NCBI GenBank assembly: GCA_947683625.1
Contig: CANTUR010001076.1
Coordinates: 248,001-312,000, forward strand
From: Mallotus nudiflorus
Lineage: Eukaryota; Streptophyta; Magnoliopsida; Malpighiales; Euphorbiaceae
Direction of reading: 5' to 3'
Length of the DNA: 64,000 nucleotides
Part shown: one piece after another, positions 52,268 to 64,000 of the stretch
Layout of the letters: each line of letters begins with the position of its first letter
How positions within the stretch are numbered: position 1 is the first letter of the stretch
Made by a program: the position numbers and the translations under genes
Notes under the pieces: generated by a model
The model's database searches: none
What the model was told of the DNA's origin: nothing
What the model saw: the letters and a program-made list of their open reading frames with translations, nothing else

Positions 52268-53807
52268 TCCATATGGATAGTAGATTGGCCTCAAGATACT
52301 AAGTCAACCGAGCTCCAGCAGTCTGATTGTCGATGTGATTGGCCCCGAGACACTTGGTCAACCGAGCTCCAACAACCACACTATCAATCATATCACATCT
52401 CAAATTAATCAATCAATTTTAATTAAAATCATAATAACACAAATGATTCTCACTTAACCCTAAATCTATCGCACCGATACGTACACGGTCCTAGTGCTGC
52501 TCACTAGGTAGCACGTTCTATCGATATCCTTCATTTAAAATAAAATATACATATGGGAAAATAAATAATGTAGAATGACATTCATAATAGCAAAATAAAC
52601 CATATATATACCATAAAAATACCTAAAATAAACTAAGTATATTTCGAGTATACATATGTCAGAGAAATTCAAATCAAACATGAAATATATCAAAAGTAAA
52701 CCAATAATATACTTAAAAAAAAATTTAAGTAGGAATCAATAGTATAACATGCATTTATTTCAAAATATACCAAAAATATACCTAAAATATATTTAAGCAT
52801 TTAATAAAACATTTTATGAATAATTACAAATCAAAACATGTATTTTCTAAAACGTGCAACCTAAGTGCAATGTATATATAAAATAACAACTAACAAGTTT
52901 GTGCTCCTAGAGACTGGTTCGACAGGCCCGGTCCACTAGGTCTTGGTCTCGGTGCAACTAAACAATAAAATAATAACGAATATCAGGATAATTCTAACTT
53001 AAACCTCTAAAGAGACTCGATCTAAGATTATAGAACATAAATAGATGCAGAATTTCAAGACTGATCTTATGTCACATTTTACGAGAATTCTACCAAAAAT
53101 TTGGCAGAACCTCCTTTATAAAATGAACATCTCTCTACTAAAAAGTAGAGCCGGTCTTACAAGAAAACACAGTTCTAAAACCAGAATTCACACAACCACC
53201 AATTGGGATCCCGAACTGCACAATTTCCCAACCGAGGTCCATAATTCACTAAAAATCCAAATAATATAATAACTATACTAAAATCAATAAATTTCACAAA
53301 TATCCTCAAAATATCAAAGTATAGCATATTTAATCATTAAAACATTCAAAATAATTATTTCACAATAATTAAATAAAATTCCAAAATAATAATATAATAT
53401 TATTAAAAAATCAAATTCTCGATAATTCAATATAAATTAATAAAAATCACTTTTATATATTCAAATAACTCAAATAGCATAAATACATATTAAAAATTAT
53501 TAAAACCCATTTAATCATTAATTTAGTAAATAATATATTATTTGAAAATAATTTTTGAAAATTAGTATTAATTAGTTAAAAATAGTAAATAATTTATAAA
53601 AATCATTTTATTACCTTAAGTAATTCTAAAACCAATTAAAACATAATATTTACCTATAATTTTAACAAAATTACACATTTAACCTAATAATTTAAAATAT
53701 CCATAATAACTAATATTTCCCAAAAATTCTATAAAAATCATATAAAATCATTAAAATTATTTTACCAACATATATAATACTAATATTAACTAAAAAACAT
53801 ATTTAAC
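52268..53807 (-). repeat. 5' LTR of reverse gypsy element, part 2
   Basis: Continues from the CTTAT junction and aligns with 38285 to about 39820. It includes a stem-loop block at 53075-53150. Element 53808-60983 interrupts it at TTAAC. Confidence 0.92.
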
Positions 53808-54672
53808 TGTAATATCCCAAGTTTTTAGATAATTTTAAACTGCATCGGGATATGCAGTGTTAATAATTTTTATATATATTTATGATTATTTAATGAGTTT
53901 ATTATTTATTAACTCACTTTTAATTATTTTAATTATTTTTAAGTCTTACGTAAAATTTTTCCGGGAATTTTATTTTCAGGGAAATTAAACTATAAATAAA
54001 AAAATAATAATTATTTTAAGCTATTTAGTGAATTTGCATGAGTTCATGCATAATTTTAAAGAGTCAAATAAAATATATATATACATACATGCATTTAAAT
54101 TAAATTAGGGTTTATTTAATTGAATTAAATTATATTATATAGTTTTAATATTAATTAATTAAGTGTGTATATATGTATATATGTGTATATATATTATTAT
54201 TAAAGTGTGTGGTGGATATTTATTGTGTGTATTAATTTATATATTAAAATAATATAAGTTAGATATATATATACATATAATATTCATATCATATATAAAG
54301 ATCACTATAATTACAGAATTGCCATTTTCACTTTCTTCCTTCTCTCGATCGTTTTCTTCCCCGTTCGGCTGCTGTAACTCCTTTCTCTTCCCGTCGGTGT
54401 GCCCTCCGACGTGGTTTGGCCGAATTTTCAATGAGAAGCCGAAAATCGATCCTAACTCCGATCGACGTGTTTTTGACCACCATTTCAAGCCCCACCGGTC
54501 TCTATCTCTTTCTTGAGCTCCGGTGAGTGCATTTCCAAGCTTTATTTCACTTGAAATGGGCTAAATTTCCTTAGGTTTTGATTTTTCAATTTCGGCCTAC
54601 TAGGGTTTTTTATTTTTTTAAGCTTCAATTTGGTTGATTCATGCAAACTTCCTTCACAAACATTGATCCTAG
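53808..54672 (+). repeat. Truncated 5' LTR of deleted gypsy element
   Basis: TGTAATATCCC at 53808 follows target copy TTAAC (53803-53807). Only about 865 bp remain, and near 54672 the sequence jumps from the LTR leader into pol. The rest of the LTR, the PBS, gag and most of protease are deleted. Confidence 0.92.
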
Positions 54673-57600
54673 TTGCTGAGGAAAGGTTGTCAAGGGTATT
54701 TGGCATTGGTCAGGGATACTTTAGTGGAGAAGTTGTCACTCATAGATGTTCCTGTTGCCTGTGAGTTTCCTGATGTTTTTCCTAAGGAGTTGCCAGGTTT
54801 ACCACCTTACAGAGAGATTGAGTTCTCTATAGATGTGGTTCCAGGTACTACTCCTATATTTATACCACCTTACAGAATAGCTCCTACAGAGTTGAAAGAG
54901 TTGAAGGAGCAGTTGCAAGAGTTGTTGGATAAGGGTTTCATTAGACCTAGTGTTTCTCTTTGGGGTGCACTAGTCCTGTTTGTAAAGAAGAAGGATGGTA
55001 CCCTGAGACTATTCATTGATTACAAAGAGCTGAACAAGGTGATAGTGAAGAACAACTATCCTCTCCCGAGGATAAATGACTTGTTTGATCAGCTACAGGG
55101 TGCACAGTTCTTTTCTAAGATTGATCTGAGGTCAGGTTATCATTAGTTATGGATCAATGAAGCTGATGTTCCTAAAATGGAATTTCGCACTCGATATGGT
55201 CATTATGAGTTCTCGGTGATGTCTTTTGGCTTGACTAACGCACCAACAACTTTTATGGACCTGATGAACAGGGTATTTAGACCATATGTGGATCAGTTTG
55301 TGGTAGTCTTCATCGATGATATACTGGTATATTTGAGGAGTATGGGAGAGCATGTATATCATTTAAGGACTGTACTACAGAAACTGAGAGATCATCAACT
55401 TTATGCTAAATTCTCGAAGTGTGATTTCTGGATGAAGAGTGTTTCTTTTCTTGGACAAGTGGTGTCTAAAGAAGGTATCCAGGTTGATCCACAGAAGATT
55501 GAGGTAGTGTCTAAGTGGCCTAAACCGACTTCTGTTACAGAGATTCTGAGTTTTCTGGGTTTAGCCGGGTACTATAGGAGGTTTGTACAGGATTTTTCTA
55601 GGATTGCACCTCCTATGACTCACTTGACTCAGAAGAATGTAAGATTCGAGTGGTCAAAAGCTTATGAGAATAGTTTTCAGTTGTTGAAGGAGAAGTTGAC
55701 CACAGCCCTAGTGTTAGCTTTGCCTAATGGTATAGACAAGTTCACAGTGTATTGTGATGCCTTTAGAGTTGGCCTTGGTTGTGTGTTGATGCAGAATGGT
55801 AGGGTGATACCTATGCTTCAAGGCAGTTGAAGAAGCATGAGCAGAACTATCCTACACATGAGCTTGAGATGGCTACAGTGATCTTATTGATCATAAGAGC
55901 CTTAAGTACTCTCTCAAGATCTGGAGACATTATCTGTACGGAGTGACTTATGAGATTTTTATTGATCATAAGAGCCTTAAGTACATTTTCCAACGGAGAG
56001 ATCTGAATTTAAGGCAGAGGAGGTGGTTGGAACTGTTGAAAGATTATAACTGTGAGATTTTTTATCATCCGAGCAAGGTTAATATAGTAGCAGATGCCTT
56101 GAGTAAAAAGTCCTCAGGCAGTCTTGCTCATATCAGTGTTGAGAGGAGACCGTTGATCCAGGAGTTGCATCTATTAGTGGATCATGGTCTAATGGTGAAG
56201 ATTAGTAGGTCAGGTGGACTGCTAGCTCAGTTTAAGGTGTGATTTGTATTGAGAGATAGGATTAAGGCAGCCCAGAGCCGAGATCCTATTCTAGAAGAGC
56301 TTGCAGAGAATGTCCGAGCAGGGAAATTCACTGATTTCACACTCGATGATGATGGTGTATTGTGGATCAGTGGTAGATTGTGTGTTCCTGATGTGGATGA
56401 TTTGAGAGAAGAGATCCTAGAGGAAGCATATTCTACAGCTTATAGCATACATCCGGGTGTCACTAAGATGTACTATAGTATCAGAGATTTGTACTGGTGG
56501 GACGGATTGAAGAAGGATGTTGCTTATTATGTGGCTAAGTGCTTAACGTGTCAGCAAGTGAAAGTTGAACATCAAAAGCCTTCTGGGAAGCTTCAGCCTC
56601 TTCCTATTCCCGAGTGGAAGTAGGAAAGGATAGTTATGGATTTTGTGGTTGGTTTACCTCATTCTAAGGATGGATACGATTCCATCTAGGTGATTGTAGA
56701 CAAGTTGACCAAGTCTGCACATTTCTTACCTATGAAAGCCACCTATTCTATAGCTAGATTGGCGAAGCTGTATGTGAAGCATATTGTGTGCCTTCATGGA
56801 GTACCTGTGTCCATTGTGTTAGACAGAGGTTCAGTGTTTACCTCTTGATTTTGGTAGAAGTTACAGGAAGAGATGGACACTAGGTTGGACTTCAGTACTG
56901 GTTTTCATCCTCAGATAGATGGTCAGTCTGAGAGGATGATCCAGACATTGGAAGATATGTTGAGGATGTGTGTTTTGGATTTAGGAGGTAGCTAGGATGA
57001 TCATTTGCCACTCATAGAGTTTGTATATAATAACAGCTACCATAGCAGTATTGGTATGGCACCATATGAGGTGTTGTATAGGAGGATGTGTAGATCCCCT
57101 CTGTGTTAGGATGAGATTGGTAAGAGAGCTTTGACTGGACCTGAGATGGTTTAGGATGCTGCAAAGAAGGTTATGTGATCCAGCACAGATTAGAGACCGT
57201 AGTTAGTAGGCAGAAGAGCTATGTGGATCCTAGGCGTAGAGATGTAGAGTTTCATGTTAGAGACTTTGTTTTCCTAAAGGTATCTTCGATGAAGGGTGTT
57301 ATGAGATTTGGCAGAAAAGGTAAGTTAGCATCGAGATATATCGGACCGTTTGAGATTCAGGAGAGAGTAGGCACTGTTGCATATTGATTGGCTTTGCCCC
57401 GAGTATTCTTAAATGCATCTAGTATTTCATATCTCGATGCTAAGGAAGTATGTCTCAGACCCTTCACACGTGTTGCAGCCCGATAGCGTGGAAGTGAATG
57501 AAGATCTGACGTTTGTAGAAGAACCTGTGGCAATCGTTGATTATCAAGTTTGACAGTTACGATCGAAGTAGATTCCCATGGTCAAGGTTCTATGGCGCAG

Positions 57601-57690
57601 CAACAGAGTTAAGGAGCATACGTGAGAGACTGAAGCTGAGATGCGAGCTTCTTACCCGTATCTCTTCCCTTTTTTATTGTATCTATTCTT
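54673..57690 (+). pseudogene. Ty3/gypsy pol remnant of deleted element
   Basis: Begins inside the region just after the protease and runs through RT (FIDD near 55311), RNase H (about 55745-56110), the integrase zinc region (about 56420-56570, with both Cys of CLTC intact), the integrase core (about 56620-57110) and the chromodomain-like tail (about 57430-57690). Stops lie near 55144, 56240, 56622, 56687 and 57151, among others. A 26-bp sequence is duplicated in the RNase H part (see findings). It lacks gag and a 5' LTR promoter half, so it cannot move by itself. Confidence 0.92.
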
Positions 57691-57731
57691 TTTCTGGAAT
57701 TCGGGAATGAATTCTTGTAAGGGCGGAAGAC

Positions 57732-60700
57732 TGTAATATCCCGAGTTTTTAGATAATTTTAAATTGCATCGGGATATGCAATGTTAATAATTTGTATATA
57801 TATTTATGATTATTTAATGAGTTTGTTATTTAATAAGTCATTTTTAATTATTTTAATTATTTTTAAGTCTTTTACCTAAAATTTTCCTGGGAATTTTATT
57901 TTCGGGGAAATTAAACAGTAAATAAATAAATATTAATTATTTTAAGATGTTTAGTGAATTTACATGAGTTCATGCATAATTTTAAAGAGTCAAATAAAAT
58001 ATATATACGTACATGCATTTAAATTAAATTAGGGTTTATTTAATTGAATTAAATTATATTATATAGTTTTAATATTAATTAATTAAGTGTGTATATATGT
58101 ATATATGTGTATATATATTATTATTAAAGTGTGGTGGATATTTATTATATGTATTAATTTATATATTAAAATAATATAAGTTAGATATATATATACATAT
58201 ATACATATAATATTCATATCAAATATAAAGTTCACTATAATTACAAAATTGCCATTTTCACTTTCTTCCTCCTCCCGATCGTTTTCTTCCCCGTTCGGCT
58301 GCTGCAACTCCTTTCTCTTCCCGTCGGCGTGCCCTCCGGCATGCCACCACTATTTCCAGCCTACTCCGCCACCTGCCACCTTTTTCTCCCGACGTGGTTT
58401 GGCCGGATTTTCAGTGAGAAGCCAAAATCGATCCTAACTCCGATCGACATGTTTTCGGCCACCGTTTCAAGCCCCACCAATTTCTATCTCTTCCTTAAGC
58501 TCTGGTGAGTGCATTTCTAAGCTTTGTTTCACTTGAAATGGTCTAGATTTCCCTAGGTTTCAATTTTTCAATTTCGGCCTACTACAGTTTTTTATTTTTT
58601 TGAGCTTTGATTGGTTGATTCATGCAAACTTCCTTCACAAACATTGATCCTAATATCTTAGTCTAGCTCTGTGAATTTTTATAGAATTTTTGGGAATTAT
58701 TTTGATTTTTGTGAATTTTTTATTATTTTATTAATATTTTCTAATTTTTGAAATTTAATTAATTAAATTATCAAAATTGTGATTTATGGTGTTTATAGGT
58801 GTTAAAATGAATTTTAGAATTTTATTTTTAATTTTTAATTTTTGTGTTTTTAATATAATTATTGTGAATTTATTTAGTTTATGTGATTTTGGGAAAATTA
58901 GGTTAATTATGTGTTTTATTGAAATTAATTGGTTAATTGAGTATGAATATTAATATTATTGAATTATATGTTGAGAAATTTAATTTTGAGTAATTATAAT
59001 ATTTTTGGTGAATTTTTTTATTAATTTTAGGGAATTTACGTAACTAGGGGTATTTTGGCATTAAATTGGCTAAAAATATAATTAAATTGGTTTTACTAGT
59101 TATTTGAGGTATAAAAATGATTTCTACAAATTATTTAGTATTTTTAAATAATTAAAACTATTTTTCGTAAATTATTTTCAAATTATATATAATATACGAT
59201 TTTTCTAAATAAATGAGTTTTTTATCGATTTTTAATATGTTTTAGGGTTAATTGTGTAATTTGGATTTATAAAATGTATTTTGAATATTAAAGGGCATTT
59301 TTGGTATTTTCATGTGTTTTATATTATTTCATCAATTGTGAACCTCGATCGGTAGAATTGTAGTTTAAAGTCTGACCGAGGGATTGTGTTTTGTGTTTAT
59401 TCGAAGTGTGCTTCTTTGTAGGACCAGCTCTACTCCTTGAGTAGAGAGATGTATGTTTTACAGGGGAGGTTCTGTCAAATTTTTGGTAGAATTCTCATAA
59501 AACGTGATGTCCGGTCAAATTCTTATTCCAATTCTGTGTCCACTATTCTTAGATCGAGTCTCTAGAATGTCGATAGACTTATTCAGATTCATGTTGTCAT
59601 TTGTTTGTTTAGTTGCGTCGAGACCGAGGCCTAGTGGACCAGGCCCATCCGACCCGTCTCGAGGAGCGTAATAACAGTGAGTTGTTATTTTATATATATG
59701 TATTTTAGGATGCATGTTTTTAGAAATGTATGATTTATTTTAGTAAATTATGCATAAACGATTTAATTATTGCTTAGGTTTATTTTTGGTATATGATTGG
59801 TATATTTTAAATTATATGCATGTTTTATTATGAGTTTATACTTAAAATGTTTTTAAGTATATTTAGAGTTGATTTATAGTTGATTTTGTAAATAAATTGA
59901 ATTTATTTGACGTATATATACTCGAAATATACATGGTTTATTTTTGGTATATTTCTAGTATATATATGGTTTATGTTGCTATTTTATTTAATATCATGCA
60001 TCATTTGTTTTATTAATGTATGTTTTATATAATAATGAAGGATATCAATAGAACGTGCTACTTAGCGGGCAGCACTAGGACCGAGTACGTATCGGTATGA
60101 CGATAGCATTTAGGCTATATTACTAACCTATTTGTGGATATTGATGGAATTGATTTATTTGATGTGTGATGTGATCTGAGAGTGTGATTGTTGGAGCTCA
60201 GTTGACCAGGGGTCTCGAGGCCAATCACACTGACAGTCAGACTGTTGGAGCTCGGTTGACCAAGTGTCTCGGGGCCAGTCTATTGTCCAAATGGAACAAG
60301 TGAATTTATTTGGAATAAGTGAGCCTGTATGGCTAGAGTGTTGTCTAACACTGTTTTGAGGTTGCGATCATTTAAGGTTCTATTTGATCCTTCATAATCG
60401 GTTATTATTTTCAGTAAATATTTAAAATGATTTTGTTGCATCCATGTGTATTTGCTTGTATATATATTTATTATATATACTGTTGACTGTGTGCATTTGT
60501 CATTTAGCTATGCATGTATATATATTATAACGATTCACTTAGTGAGGTCTGACTCCCCTCCGTTGACTATTTTTCAGGAGAGTCATCATCTTCAGACCTT
60601 AATAGCAGACCTATATGCCGAATTTCTTCCACCCGACTTTACTACGTAATCTGCTGACTTGATGTTATTTTATAATCTAGACACTACAATAGTTGTAATC

Positions 60701-60983
60701 AGTTGTGGGACTTATGTATCATGTTTATATAAGATATCTATTTTAAAGATTTGAACTAAGTTGTATTAAAGGATTATTTATTTATATGAGATGAACTTGT
60801 TTATTTAAACGAGTTAGTGGATTATACGTATTTTATTTATGAGTTTTATTTCCACTATAAGTTATTTTATTTATGTTATTATTATTATTGCATGTTTTGA
60901 TTTTTAAGACTTGCTACAAGTTCCAGATTCGAAAGAATTCTTATTCCCTAACGCCAGTCATGGCCCTGTTTTGGGTCATGACA
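57732..60983 (+). repeat. 3' LTR of deleted gypsy element
   Basis: TGTAATATCCCGAG to GGGTCATGACA, 3252 bp, preceded by a C-interrupted polypurine tract (57719-57730) and followed by TTAAC (60984-60988), matching 53803-53807. It is a diverged relative of family A. The stem-loop block is at 59428-59502. Confidence 0.94.
59428..59502 (+). other. Conserved double stem-loop block (3' LTR of deleted element)
   Basis: CTCTACTC (59428-59435), CTT, GAGTAGAG (59439-59446), preceded by acceptor-like CTTCTTTGTAG. The second hairpin ends near 59502. Confidence 0.7.
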
Positions 60984-60988
60984 TTAAC

Positions 60989-62164
60989 CAATAATTTCAA
61001 TAAAAATACTAATTTAACCTAATAATCCAATATTTACATAAACTATAAATATTACTAAAAATTATATAATATTCACAAAAATTAATTTCTCAACACTAAA
61101 ATTAATATCAACCTAATATAACACCAAATCAACCAATTTTATAATTTAATAAATTAATTTACGAAAATTCAATAAATAATAATAAAATATTCAAAAATTC
61201 ATAAAAATTAAAATAAATTCTAAAAATTCAAACAAAAATATAAACATGTAGATTAAGCTACCAAGATCAACTTTAGTAAAGGGAGTTTGCAAGGTTCATC
61301 AAGATTTAACTTTAAAAAAATTGGAAATCCTAATAGCTCAAAAACTAAAAATCAACAAAACATAAAAATGGATGGATTAGAGCTAAAATAGAGGTTGCAT
61401 TCGTGCTCATCGGTGCTTAAGGAGTCGTTAAACACCAGAATGGCTTAGAAAGGTGGCCGGAAGAAGAGGTTGGCCGGAAAGAATGGAAGTTGCTGCCATG
61501 CTTCGAATGAGCTACGGCCAGTGCCGGAGAAGAAGAGGAAAGGTGGCGGAGGCGACAGGGAGTGGTGGTGGTTGTTGGATGACTAGACGACACTCTGACG
61601 ATAAAAATATCGGACGATGGCATGGGGAGGGAAGAAGCACAATAGGTTTTTATGTTTGTATGTTTGCGTTCTTCGGTTTCGTATGTATATATGTATATAT
61701 TAAACTTTATAATATAATATAATAAAACTTTATATTATAGTATTATACAATATAACATTAAATCTCCACCACATATATTCACACACACACACACATATAT
61801 TAACATATATATACATAATAATATACATAATATAAATTAACATTAAATAATGATAATACAAATAATGAAATAATTTAATAATAAAAAAATAGTGTAAGTT
61901 GATAAAAATAATACTAGAAATAATTATGCACTAAACTAAATATTCTTAAATAATACTATCCAAACATATAAATATACACAATGAAATTTAAATGTCCAAA
62001 ATAATAAGTTCAAAATAAAAATATTTATGTAGAAAATTTAATTAAAAATAAAATAATAGTAATTAATCACAAAATAGTAGAATAATTAAATTTAATTTTT
62101 AAATTTTATTAACACTGCATATCTCATTATATAATAAAATAATTTAAAAACTAGAGTTATTACA
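60989..62164 (-). repeat. 5' LTR of reverse gypsy element, part 3 (LTR start)
   Basis: Resumes after TTAAC, aligns with about 39820-41030 and ends GTTATTACA at 62164. The open frames at 61417-61722 lie in the leader island, as in 40195-40512. Confidence 0.92.
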
Positions 62165-62169
62165 ATAAT

Positions 62170-63636
62170 TTTTGTTAATTTTTTAATTAGTTTAATTTAT
62201 GGGTAATTTTGATTATTTTATTATTATTTATTTTTTTGTTAATTAATTATTTTAATTATGGATTTGGTTAATTTAGTGTTAATATAAGTTGTTATAAATT
62301 TTAGTGTTGAGAAAATAATTTTTTGATATATTATATAATTTTTAGAAATATTTTTGTATTATGGGAATTTTGGAATTTTGGGTTAAATAAGCATTTTTTT
62401 TGAAAATATTGTTTAATTATATGTTTTAGATAATTTTGGTATAATATATGTTGATAAAATTATTTTTCTGAATTTATATAAATTTTTGAGGAATTAGTTA
62501 GTATTATGGCATTTTTTATTATATAGGTTAATTATGATTTTTTGTTAAAATTATGGTTAAATTATATGTTTTAAATGATTTTGAAATAATAATTGGTATT
62601 AAAATGATTTTTACAAATTAATTACTATTTTTAACTAATTAATATTTATTTTTGAAAATTATATTCAAATATATATTATTTACTATTTTGGTGATAAAAA
62701 TGGGTTTTAAATTAATTTAATTATATAATTAAACTATTTATGTAGTTAATTTTGAATTTAACTATTTTACGTTAATTATTTGAAAATTGGTTTTTATTAA
62801 TATTGTATAATATTTGAGATTTTATTAGTTAATTTGTGATAATTTTGGAATATTATGTAAATAATAAATTTATTTATTATTTTTAGCTTAAATGGGTATT
62901 TTATTATTTTTTATGATGTTAAATTGTGATTTTAATAATTATTTGCAATTTATGTTAATTTAATTGTAAAATGGGAATTTTATTCCATTTATGAATTTTA
63001 TTAAAAATTAAAATTTTATGTCTTAGTTGGAAAATAAAGGTTTTTAATATTTTTATGGATTTTTAATTATTTTTTGATTATTTTATTATTTAATATTGTT
63101 GGTTTGTATTTGTTAACCTTGGTTGGGGAATTTATGCAGTGTGGGGTCCCAACTCGAGGTGTTGTGCTTTGTGATCTTAGAAGTGTATTTTTTGTGTAGG
63201 ATCGACCCTACTTTTGTAGGGAGACGTTCATTTTACAAAGTAGACTCTGCCGAATTTTTAGTAGATTTCTTGTAAAACGTGACAATTGATCCGAGTCTAG
63301 TTTTAGAATTTTGGTTAAGTCTTTCTATAGTAATCTTAGAAGCATAAAGTTAGAATATATTCTGATTTATTTATTTATTTTCTAACTGCGTCGAGACCGA
63401 GGCTTATTGGACCAGGCCTGTTAAGTCTGTCTCGTGTAGCGCAAATTAGTGAGTTATTATACTATATATATGTGCATTGCATTTAAAATGCGTGACTTAG
63501 GATTTTTCATTTTTATTATATGTTTTAAAAGTGATTTAATTTATAACATGATTTGGTATATTTTCAGTTTATTTTTAGTATATTTCAATATATATGTTTG
63601 CATATTTTCAATATACATTTAGTATATCTTTGGTAT
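62170..63636 (+). repeat. Old LTR (host of the nest), 3' continuation
   Basis: After target copy ATAAT (62165-62169) the old LTR resumes. It is AT-rich and then carries the GC islands in normal order: a GGGGTCCC region (63145), the stem-loop block (63206-63277), a CGAGAC...GTCTCG island (63392-63435), then a GTGAGTTA-like donor. Another reverse LTR cuts it at 63637. Confidence 0.8.
63206..63277 (+). other. Conserved double stem-loop block (old LTR, changed bases)
   Basis: Hairpin 1 reads CCCTAC (63206-63211), TTTT, GTAGGG (63216-63221), a paired change against CTCTAC/GTAGAG elsewhere. Hairpin 2 has arms TTTTACAA and TTGTAAAA. Confidence 0.72.
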
Positions 63637-64000
63637 TGTCACGACCCAAACCAGGAGCCATGACCGACGCTAGGAAACGGGAATTCTCTAGAAATCGGAA
63701 CTCGTAGCAAGCCTTAGAAAATAAAAACAAGCATTGCATAAATAAAAAGTACGACTGAATTAAAATTTTTTGAATTAATATATAAAAATGGATACTCAAT
63801 ATCCTTTCATAAATAAATATATATACACATACAGAGTTCAAATACAACTCTCAGAGTATAAAGTATCGAACTAAACAATACTCTTCTGATACAATAACAT
63901 TACTACTGCAGTTTCTAGAATACAAATCAGAGTTTAAAATATACATTTATATAAAATAGCCAGGACAGAAGAACACCGGTGAAGAATTTTACTACTAAGG
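63637..64000 (-). repeat. Reverse LTR, cut by window end
   Basis: TGTCACGACCC on + is the reversed LTR end seen in all gypsy LTRs here. The following sequence matches the reversed LTR 3' region. Its left target copy would be GGTAT (63632-63636). Whether it is solo or part of a full element cannot be seen. Confidence 0.82.

Overview
The window is plant nuclear DNA, probably from a eudicot with a large, transposon-rich genome. Most of it is LTR retrotransposons. It also holds one ankyrin-repeat/PGG-domain gene of the plant ACD6/ITN1-like family and remains of a second host gene broken by a retrotransposon. There are no bacterial-type genes, CRISPR arrays, rRNAs or tRNA genes. Species cannot be told from the sequence.

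Layout. (1) 1-14911: a tandem Ty3/gypsy chromovirus array, internal region / LTR / internal region / LTR, all on +. The LTRs are ~3.2 kb, the PBS matches initiator tRNA-Met and the C-terminus is chromodomain-like (Tekay/Del-like). (2) 14912-16526: part of an older minus-strand LTR. (3) 17295-19946: ankyrin-PGG gene on minus, exon by exon, with intact splice sites but many 1-bp frame breaks. (4) 20014-21623: AT-rich spacer with a degenerate tandem repeat and possible 3' sequence of the broken host gene. (5) 21624-24842: solo gypsy LTR with TSD ATCCA. (6) 25135-33017: a ~4.8-kb Ty1/copia element (220-bp LTRs, TSD AGTAG) inside a minus-strand host gene; its 3' LTR is split by a solo gypsy LTR (29839-32916, TSD AGGAA). 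(7) 33365 to the end: a nest. An old LTR (33365-34248, 37622-37636, 62170-63636) holds a solo LTR (34249-37616, TSD TCAAT) and a reverse full-length gypsy element (37637-62164). That element holds three further insertions: a solo LTR at 45607-47986, a solo LTR at 49048-52262 (TSD CTTAT) and a deleted gypsy element at 53808-60983 (TSD TTAAC). A further reverse LTR starts at 63637.

How the parts relate. Two gypsy LTR families are present. One starts TGTAATATCCC (3.1-3.25 kb) and the other TGTAATAACCC or similar (~3.4 kb). Both are mostly AT-rich but share short GC-rich islands. These islands hold conserved inverted repeats, some with paired base changes, and sit next to splice-like GT and polypyrimidine-AG signals. 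This is the most interesting candidate for an undescribed function: a structured, possibly spliced, long 5' leader in these chromoviruses. No element has an intact polyprotein. Many stops sit where relatives have CAG or TGG, as expected from cytosine deamination at methylated sites.

Limits. All alignments were by eye. Family names rest on recognisable motifs (gag zinc knuckle, RT FIDD/YVDD, RNase H, integrase, chromodomain-like tail), not on database searches.
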